5,736 nt of DNA from an uncultured Eubacteriales bacterium. GTDB taxonomy: Bacteria; Bacillota; Clostridia; Lachnospirales; Lachnospiraceae. The notes beneath the pieces are model-generated. The model worked only from the letters and a program-made list of their open reading frames with translations. It was not told the origin of the DNA and made no database searches. Positions 1 to 4,095 of the stretch are shown here, one piece after another (positions within the stretch are counted from its first letter, which is position 1; the number at the start of each line of letters is the position of its first letter). The position numbers and the translations under genes were made by a program. The stretch is taken from positions 1 to 5,736 of the forward strand of contig ONWK01000213.1 of the NCBI GenBank assembly GCA_900321505.1, read 5' to 3'.

Positions 1-938
1 AATATCTCGATCTCCTCCGGCGAAAGTCCCAGGCCCGATTTAGGCTTGGTCAGTCCGTCCTTGGAGGTGAGTCGCATAACTATCTTCTCTCCGTATACGG
101 TAGGAAGGCAGGAAACACGGACATCGAACTCCCGGCGGTCAACCATGATGGTGATACGGCCGTCCTGAGGTTTACGTTTCTCGGCGATATCCATGCCGCC
201 AATGATCTTTATACGGGCTGCGATGGCAGCCGCAAGACTGTAATCATATGTCATGACCTGCTTCAGCGCACCGTCAATACGATAACGGACGCGGACGTAG
301 GTCTCCATGGGTTCGATGTGAATATCGGAGCCTCTCTGACGAACACCACCCTCAAGAATCTGATTAACAAGAAGTACGATAGGAGAATTATCGATATCCT
401 CCTTCATCATATCTTCTTCTTCCTGGGTCAGCTGGTCTGATTCGCGCTCCAGGCGGTATGCCTCGGCAGCCTGCATAGCCTGAGCACTGCCGTAATACTT
501 ACCGATGCATTCCTGAATATCATCCTCAAACGCCAGTACAGGCTCTACCTGCAGGTTTGAGGAAATGCTGATATCGTCGATGGCAACCAGATCCATGGGA
601 TCCGCCATGGCAAGACGAAGGATATTCGGGTTATCTTCGGCAAAACCGATAGGCATGACCTTATACTGGTTTACCATCTTATCCGGAACCAGCTTCAATA
701 CATTCTCATCTATCTTCGCAGCACGAAGCTCGATATAATCGATGCCCATCTGCGTTGTAAGCACTGTGATAAGGAGTTCACGGCTGATAAAGCCCATTTC
801 CATGATCACATTACCGATACGTCCTCCTGATTCCTTCTGCTTTGCAAGTGCTTCCTGAAGCTGTTCTTCGGTGATAGCACCGGCCTCAACCAAAAGGTCA
901 CCTATACGTATCTTCTTTCTTGCTCCCGCAACACGCAT
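1..938 (-). CDS. pilB: GspE/PilB-family type II secretion / type IV pilus assembly ATPase, 3'-truncated by window edge
   Basis: This is the N-terminal 312 codons of a hexameric traffic ATPase that powers pilin polymerisation (PilB) or pseudopilus assembly (GspE) from the cytoplasmic side of the membrane. Residues about 10-150 form the MshEN/T2SSE N-terminal domain, with the typical IGDLLVEAGAITEEQL and GRIGNVIMEMGFIS segments. A charged linker (about 160-182) leads into the ATPase region. There I see GSDIHIEP (203-210), RYRIDG (218-223), KIIGGMDIAEKRKPQDGR (244-261) and VSCLPTVYGEKIVMRL (275-290), all hallmarks of the family. Walker A, Walker B and the zinc-binding tetracysteine lie beyond the edge. 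The ATG at 938 is the first in-frame start: an in-frame TAG sits at 971-969 with no other start codon between. It follows its own promoter, so it probably begins a pilus or secretion operon. The sequence seen does not separate PilB from GspE, so the symbol is provisional. Confidence 0.93.
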   Translation of the reverse strand, partial: MRVAGARKKIRIGDLLVEAGAITEEQLQEALAKQKESGGRIGNVIMEMGFISRELLITVLTTQMGIDYIELRAAKIDENVLKLVPDKMVNQYKVMPIGFAEDNPNILRLAMADPMDLVAIDDISISSNLQVEPVLAFEDDIQECIGKYYGSAQAMQAAEAYRLERESDQLTQEEEDMMKEDIDNSPIVLLVNQILEGGVRQRGSDIHIEPMETYVRVRYRIDGALKQVMTYDYSLAAAIAARIKIIGGMDIAEKRKPQDGRITIMVDRREFDVRVSCLPTVYGEKIVMRLTSKDGLTKPKSGLGLSPEEIEI

Positions 939-948
939 ACTCTTCTTA

Positions 949-953
949 CCCCC
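949..953 (-). promoter_or_regulatory. Probable ribosome binding site of the pilB-like gene
   Basis: On the minus strand a GGGGGTAAG stretch lies 10 nt before the ATG at 938. It resembles GGAGGTGA, and the two differences still allow G-U pairing with the 16S rRNA tail. The spacing is slightly long. An ATG overlapping this element (955-953) is in another frame and hits a stop after 17 codons, so it is not the start of this gene. Confidence 0.5.
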
Positions 954-982
954 ATAGTTTTTTGCAAACTACATACTCGGAT

Positions 983-1011
983 ATTATATCACATTCAACT
1001 TCATATGGAAA
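983..1011 (-). promoter_or_regulatory. Extended -10 sigma-A-type promoter for the pilB-like gene
   Basis: Reading the minus strand, a perfect TATAAT (988-983) is preceded by TGA (991-989), giving an extended -10 (TGnTATAAT). Exactly 17 bp upstream is TTTCCA (1011-1006), which matches TTGACA at four of six positions. Transcription would start near 976, giving a leader of roughly 40 nt before the ATG at 938. This is the best promoter in the window and indicates that pilB is transcribed independently of the upstream U32 gene. Confidence 0.75.
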
Positions 1012-1018
1012 GAATAAC

Positions 1019-1038
1019 AATTTTTTCGTCATTTTTTT
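1019..1038 (-). promoter_or_regulatory. Phased A-tracts, candidate UP element / intrinsic bend
   Basis: On the minus strand an A7 run (1038-1032) and an A6 run continuing into TT (1026-1019) have centres about 11-12 bp apart, roughly one helical turn. With a start near 976 they fall at about -43 to -62, where UP elements contact the RNA polymerase alpha C-terminal domains. The A-tracts are seen directly; the stimulating role is inferred from position. Confidence 0.5.
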
Positions 1039-1050
1039 GGTATTTTGTCC

Positions 1051-1075
1051 ATTTACATAATCAAATTATGTAAAT
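1051..1075. repeat. Perfect 11-bp inverted repeat, candidate operator
   Basis: ATTTACATAAT (1051-1061) and ATTATGTAAAT (1065-1075) are exact reverse complements separated by CAA. The arms contain two G/C bases in total, and no U-run follows on either strand, so this is a poor intrinsic terminator. A near-symmetric AT-rich site of this size, about 40 bp upstream of the pilB -35 box, fits a dimeric helix-turn-helix regulator. I do not recognise the motif as a known regulator's box. Confidence 0.5.
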
Positions 1076-1117
1076 CAGGCATGATATTTTGTGCATTATA
1101 TACAAACGCGCATGAAA

Positions 1118-2377
1118 TCACGTTTTAAAATGCATCAAACTTATCCCTGTTTTTTTTCGGAGAAGCATTCCGGGAAGCAGCTCTCCATCCTTCATGGAAA
1201 GCCACAGCTTCAGCGGCTCCAGCGGATGCGGTGCTGATTCCACATCTAAGCCTTCTTCATTCACGATCCTTTCAACCTTTACTGAAACTGCAGTATCCCT
1301 GAAGCGCATCACTTCTATCTCATCGCCGACAGAGAATTTATTCTTCTGGAAAATGTGCACTCCCCCGTCTTCATCAACCTTTTCGATCATACCCAGAAAT
1401 ACAGCGCCCTGCTTATATGTATTTGCAGTATATATCTGGTCATTTCCATCCGGTTTCCTGAAGTAGAAGCCCGTAGTGAAATCCCGGGTTGTGCACATGG
1501 ATATCTCTCTTTCATATTCCGGGATGCTGCTGCGGTATTTCTCTTCAGACTCAAAAAAGTCATCTATGGCCCGCCGGTATGCCGCCGCCGTTACCGCCAC
1601 ATAAAGCGCGGTCTTCATTCTTCCTTCTATTTTGAGAGATGCCACTCCCGCATCCACAAGCTCGGGGATGTGGCCTATCATGCACAGATCCTTTGAATTA
1701 AGGATATAAGTACCCCTTTCATCCTCTTCCACCGGAAGATACTCTCCGGGACGGCTCTCCTCCATCAAAGCATATTTCCAGCGGCAGGGATGTGTGCAAG
1801 CGCCTTTATTTGCATCACGACCCGTAAAATAAGAAGACAGCAGACATCTTCCGGAATATGAAATGCACATTGCCCCATGGACAAAGGCTTCAATCTCCAT
1901 ATCGTCGCCTATCTCCTGCTTTATCCTCTTTATTTCCTGAAGCGACAGCTCCCGCGCGGCAACCACCCGCTCAGCCCCCAGCTTCTTCCAAAACTGCCAG
2001 GTCAGGTAGTTTGTATTATTTGCCTGGGTGCTTACGTGTATGGGGATCTCCGGCAGGTATTCCTTTGCCAGCATAAATATACCCGGATCAGAGATCAGCA
2101 TTGCATCAAAGGGGATGCCCTTTATCTCCCGGAAATACTCCTTTATCCCTTCGATATCATCATTATGGGCATAAATATTCACAGTAAGATAAACCTTTGC
2201 GTCATGAGCATGGGCATACTCCACGCCGGATTTCATATCCTCCAAAGAGAAATTATCCGCCCGTGCCCTCAGGCCGAAGCGCTGTCCTCCGAGATATACC
2301 GCATCAGCCCCGTACATGATTGCAGTCTTCAGATTTTCAAGATTTCCTGCCGGAAGCAGGAGCTCCGGTTTTTTCAT
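1118..2377 (-). CDS. trhP: Peptidase U32 family protein, probable tRNA U34 hydroxylase (YrrO/TrhP type)
   Basis: A 419-residue member of the U32 family, about the length of B. subtilis YrrO. Despite the 'collagenase-like peptidase' name, YrrN/YrrO and E. coli TrhP (YegQ) act in prephenate-dependent hydroxylation of wobble uridine 34 to ho5U in tRNA. The N-terminal half looks like a TIM-barrel fold (ELLLPAGNLENLK at 5-17, YGADAVYLGG at 22-31). The U32 signature is complete from E163 to S181: E-x-F, G168, C171, G176, C178. C194 and C198 (ACTHPCRW) and C232 (NSKDLC) complete a cysteine set consistent with iron-sulfur binding. LKIEGRMK (248-255) is another family hallmark. Residues about 322-408 resemble the U32 C-terminal beta-barrel. 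The ATG at 2377 is 10 bp after the methyltransferase stop, so the two are co-translated. Only one U32 gene is visible where B. subtilis has two. The tRNA role is inferred from homology and neighbourhood. Confidence 0.93.
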   Translation of the reverse strand: MKKPELLLPAGNLENLKTAIMYGADAVYLGGQRFGLRARADNFSLEDMKSGVEYAHAHDAKVYLTVNIYAHNDDIEGIKEYFREIKGIPFDAMLISDPGIFMLAKEYLPEIPIHVSTQANNTNYLTWQFWKKLGAERVVAARELSLQEIKRIKQEIGDDMEIEAFVHGAMCISYSGRCLLSSYFTGRDANKGACTHPCRWKYALMEESRPGEYLPVEEDERGTYILNSKDLCMIGHIPELVDAGVASLKIEGRMKTALYVAVTAAAYRRAIDDFFESEEKYRSSIPEYEREISMCTTRDFTTGFYFRKPDGNDQIYTANTYKQGAVFLGMIEKVDEDGGVHIFQKNKFSVGDEIEVMRFRDTAVSVKVERIVNEEGLDVESAPHPLEPLKLWLSMKDGELLPGMLLRKKTGISLMHFKT

Positions 2378-2384
2378 ATTTCAT

Positions 2385-2390
2385 TCCTCA
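2385..2390 (-). promoter_or_regulatory. Ribosome binding site of the U32 gene overlapping the trmR stop codon
   Basis: The minus-strand hexamer TGAGGA contains both the TGA stop of the methyltransferase (2390-2388) and the AGGA Shine-Dalgarno core of the U32 gene (2388-2385), 7 nt before its ATG. Ribosomes finishing the first gene stop on the initiation region of the second, which supports translational coupling and matched output of the two proteins. Confidence 0.75.
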
Positions 2391-3023
2391 TTTCATATAG
2401 GTTACAGCCACCCCATCCCCCACCGGCATGATACTCGTCACTAGCCCTTCACTATGCGTAAGCTTATCCAGATACTCCCGCATACGGTCATGTATGGTAC
2501 GGTCCCTCTTTTCCACAAGAAAATGTGACTCCAGTATATTTCCCTCCTGCAGCACATTATCCGACAGGATCACGGTTCCGGAATGTGAAAGCCTGAGCAG
2601 CTCCGGCAGATATACGATATACTGTGCCTTGGCCGCATCAACAAAAATAAAATCAAAGATCCCGTCCAGCTCCTTAAGCAATTCAGCCGCATCTCCCTCC
2701 AGAAGCTTTATCCTGGGGCATTGCATCCTGTCAAAATTCGCTTGTGCTTCCGCAGCCCGCTCAGGATCGAGTTCCATGGTCACGATCTCCGCATCCGGGA
2801 GACACAATGCCATAAAAAGCGCCGAATACCCAACCGCCGTTCCTATCTCAAGTATTTTTCCCGGTCTGTTCATTTCAAGCAGCAGCCTGAGCAGCTCTCT
2901 GGTATCCTGCCTGATCACCGGTACCCCCCGTGAAACAGCCGAATTATACAGTTCCTGTAATCCACCGTTCTCATCCGTATAATAAGACCGGATAAATGAA
3001 CGGATACGCTCATAATCGTTCAT
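2388..3023 (-). CDS. trmR: SAM-dependent O-methyltransferase, probable tRNA 5-hydroxyuridine methyltransferase (YrrM/TrmR type)
   Basis: A 211-residue class I methyltransferase of the metal-dependent catechol-O-methyltransferase-like family. Motif I, the SAM-binding loop, is LEIGTAVGYS (58-67). The acidic residue binding the SAM ribose is probably E84 in TMELDP. Likely divalent-metal ligands are D129 (FVDAAK) and D155-N156 (LSDNVL). The C-terminal PVGDGVAV (200-207) is typical of the family. B. subtilis YrrM (TrmR) methylates 5-hydroxyuridine at tRNA position 34 to 5-methoxyuridine; the same MltG-like / methyltransferase / U32 order here supports that assignment over a small-molecule O-methyltransferase. 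The start at 3023 has a GGGAG Shine-Dalgarno core (3039-3035) with a longish 11-nt spacer. Upstream lies a structured 180-bp gap that may control entry of RNA polymerase or ribosomes. The methyltransferase fold is certain; the tRNA substrate is inferred. Confidence 0.92.
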   Translation of the reverse strand: MNDYERIRSFIRSYYTDENGGLQELYNSAVSRGVPVIRQDTRELLRLLLEMNRPGKILEIGTAVGYSALFMALCLPDAEIVTMELDPERAAEAQANFDRMQCPRIKLLEGDAAELLKELDGIFDFIFVDAAKAQYIVYLPELLRLSHSGTVILSDNVLQEGNILESHFLVEKRDRTIHDRMREYLDKLTHSEGLVTSIMPVGDGVAVTYMK

Positions 3024-3046
3024 ATAGAATACTTCTCCCTACAGAA

Positions 3047-3079
3047 GGCATTCGTGCAAGCACGATGCCCGCCCGGCAT
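3047..3079 (-). promoter_or_regulatory. Leader region with two mutually exclusive hairpins before trmR
   Basis: In the minus-strand RNA the segment GGCAT (3069-3065) can pair forward with AUGCC (3051-3047), extended by CGUG/CACG into a 9-bp stem with one bulged base and a CUUG tetraloop. It can instead pair backward with AUGCC (3079-3075) around a 5-nt loop. The shared arm makes the two structures exclusive. The longer hairpin ends only 7 nt before the Shine-Dalgarno core of trmR. No known riboswitch class is recognised, so regulation is a possibility rather than a demonstrated function. Confidence 0.4.
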
Positions 3080-3102
3080 ACATTTCACGCAAGTAACGAA
3101 AG

Positions 3103-3130
3103 CCCCCTGACAGTAGCCGCTGCCAGGGGG
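3103..3130 (-). terminator. G+C-rich hairpin, probable intrinsic terminator or attenuator after the mltG-like gene
   Basis: The minus-strand RNA forms an 11-bp stem: CCCCCUGGCAG (3130-3120) pairs with CUGUCAGGGGG (3113-3103) around a 6-nt loop. One pair is G-U in this direction but an A-C mismatch in plus-strand RNA, so the stem is continuous only when transcribed with the genes. The downstream tract CUUUCGUUACUU is U-rich but interrupted, so termination may be incomplete and trmR may be reached by read-through. Confidence 0.6.
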
Positions 3131-3203
3131 TTAATCTGTTATCAGTGTCAACTCTCCGTCTCAGAGTCATCATGTATCATAACATGCCATCCCGAAAAAC
3201 CGG

Positions 3204-3650
3204 CTATGTTTTCCCGTAGATCAATCCGTCGTCTGATCTCCCCGTTGTCTCCTGTTCCGGATCCGTAGTGATCAGCGTAATTATATCATTATATGTCATG
3301 GAAGGGCTGATCGCATACCTTCCCGGTCGGATGGACGGTCCGTAACCGTTAAGTCTGATCTTAACCATCATCACGTATTTATTCTTGATAACGCCGGCAT
3401 CATAAAGCGATTCCGACACCGTCTTTATGGAGGAATCCGGAAGGATGGTAACTATCACCGGTCTTGTATCGCCGTCATTCTTGGCCGAATCACTGAATAC
3501 TTCATAGGAAAATGAGTATGCCAGCGAAAAGCCCTTTACGATCACATAAATGATCAGCACATCCACCAACAGTTCCAAAGCATAGAACAGTGCTGTCTTC
3601 AAACGGCTCTCAGTACGATATAGTCTTTTTATGGTTTTTACCGTAGCCAC
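3204..3650 (-). CDS. Short MltG/YceG-like membrane protein lacking the catalytic domain
   Basis: A 148-residue protein with a basic N-terminus (1-18), one strong transmembrane helix (about 18-45) and an extracytoplasmic part. Residues about 65-130 (VIVTILPDSSIKTVSESL, then YDAGVIKNKYVMMVK, then RPGRYAISPSMTYNDIITLI) match the LysM-like subdomain found just after the membrane anchor in MltG, the endolytic murein transglycosylase that cleaves nascent glycan strands. Full MltG is usually well over 300 residues and has its catalytic glutamate in the C-terminal YceG domain; this protein ends about 18 residues after the LysM-like part, in a polar tail. The position before trmR and the U32 gene is where B. 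subtilis has yrrL (mltG). The GTG at 3650 is the first possible start, since a TGA lies immediately upstream in frame, and AAGGAG is 8 nt before it. It cannot be an active transglycosylase as encoded; a peptidoglycan-binding or regulatory role is an inference. Confidence 0.85.
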   Translation of the reverse strand: MATVKTIKRLYRTESRLKTALFYALELLVDVLIIYVIVKGFSLAYSFSYEVFSDSAKNDGDTRPVIVTILPDSSIKTVSESLYDAGVIKNKYVMMVKIRLNGYGPSIRPGRYAISPSMTYNDIITLITTDPEQETTGRSDDGLIYGKT

Positions 3651-3658
3651 TCAGCTAT

Positions 3659-3664
3659 CTCCTT
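3659..3664 (-). promoter_or_regulatory. Ribosome binding site that fixes a GTG start for the MltG-like gene
   Basis: AAGGAG on the minus strand lies 8 nt before the GTG at 3650-3648. An in-frame TGA directly precedes the GTG, so no upstream start is possible, and this site supports the non-ATG start. Confidence 0.75.
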
Positions 3665-3746
3665 CAATATCATGTCTTCCCCTGCACAAAGCGCAAGGAT
3701 GACACTAATTATCCTTTTCCTATACGTTTAATTGTAGTTTTCAGGG

Positions 3747-4076
3747 TTACTCCAAGTCTATGGGGAAGTCCCTCATCATCTCATCCAGCATTCTCCGTAC
3801 CAGACGGCTCAGTGCGCTCTCCGCACGCAGATACTCATTTACCACCGAATTATGAAGCAGCCAGTCATTATCCGCGCAAAGGCGATAAATATCATCGTAG
3901 GGATTATTTTCCCAATAGGTCTGAACCTCTTTATACTTCTGCTTCAGTTCCTTTAGCTGCCGGTAAAGATCCTCGTTTGCACGAAGCGAAGTTTTGGCAT
4001 GGATATACCGCTTGTACTCGCGGGATTCCTTCAGCATCTGATTCAGCTTTTTCGTAGCTTCGATGATATCTTCCAT
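3747..4076 (-). CDS. YlbF/YmcA family protein
   Basis: A 109-residue, highly charged, almost entirely helical protein. The pattern of an N-terminal helix (IIEATKKLNQMLKESREY, 4-21), a central long helix (NEDLYRQLKELKQKYKEV, 34-51) and a C-terminal helix (NEYLRAESALSRLVRRML, 80-97) fits the YlbF/YmcA (Com_YlbF, formerly DUF964) family. In B. subtilis YlbF and YmcA join YaaT in the Y-complex, which works with RNase Y in mRNA processing and affects competence, sporulation and biofilm formation. The start at 4076 has AAGGAG 4 nt upstream and lies 19 bp after the rnj stop, so it is probably co-transcribed with rnj. I cannot tell YlbF from YmcA or a third paralogue, so no symbol is given. A 96-bp gap follows before the MltG-like gene. 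Confidence 0.82.
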   Translation of the reverse strand: MEDIIEATKKLNQMLKESREYKRYIHAKTSLRANEDLYRQLKELKQKYKEVQTYWENNPYDDIYRLCADNDWLLHNSVVNEYLRAESALSRLVRRMLDEMMRDFPIDLE

Positions 4077-4095
4077 ATTTCTCCTTCATGCAGAT

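Noticed and set aside
1194..1466. Plus-strand open frame of 90 codons, with others overlapping it up to 2431
   Set aside because: It is antisense to the U32 gene, has a low-complexity Ser-rich translation with no recognisable family, and the minus-strand protein is strongly conserved.
2428..2982. Plus-strand open frame of 184 codons opposite trmR
   Set aside because: The translation is Ser-rich and unlike a folded protein; it mirrors the codon usage of the methyltransferase on the other strand.
3145..3150. Consensus TTGACA-like -35 hexamer on the minus strand upstream of trmR
   Set aside because: The position 17 bp downstream is CCCTGG, inside the G+C hairpin, and no -10-like hexamer occurs at 15-19 bp spacing.
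3151..3186. Small inverted repeats ACTCT/AGAGT (3151-3167) and CATGT/ACATG (3171-3186) after the MltG-like gene
   Set aside because: Each has only a 5-bp stem, within chance expectation for this gap; they are not needed to explain the stronger hairpin at 3103-3130.
3695..3716. Inverted repeat AAGGAT / ATCCTT with a 10-nt loop between the ylbF-family and MltG-like genes
   Set aside because: The 6-bp stem is short, the loop is large and no U-run follows in the gene direction, so it is likely chance. A nearby GATAAT lacks a usable -35, so no promoter is called there.
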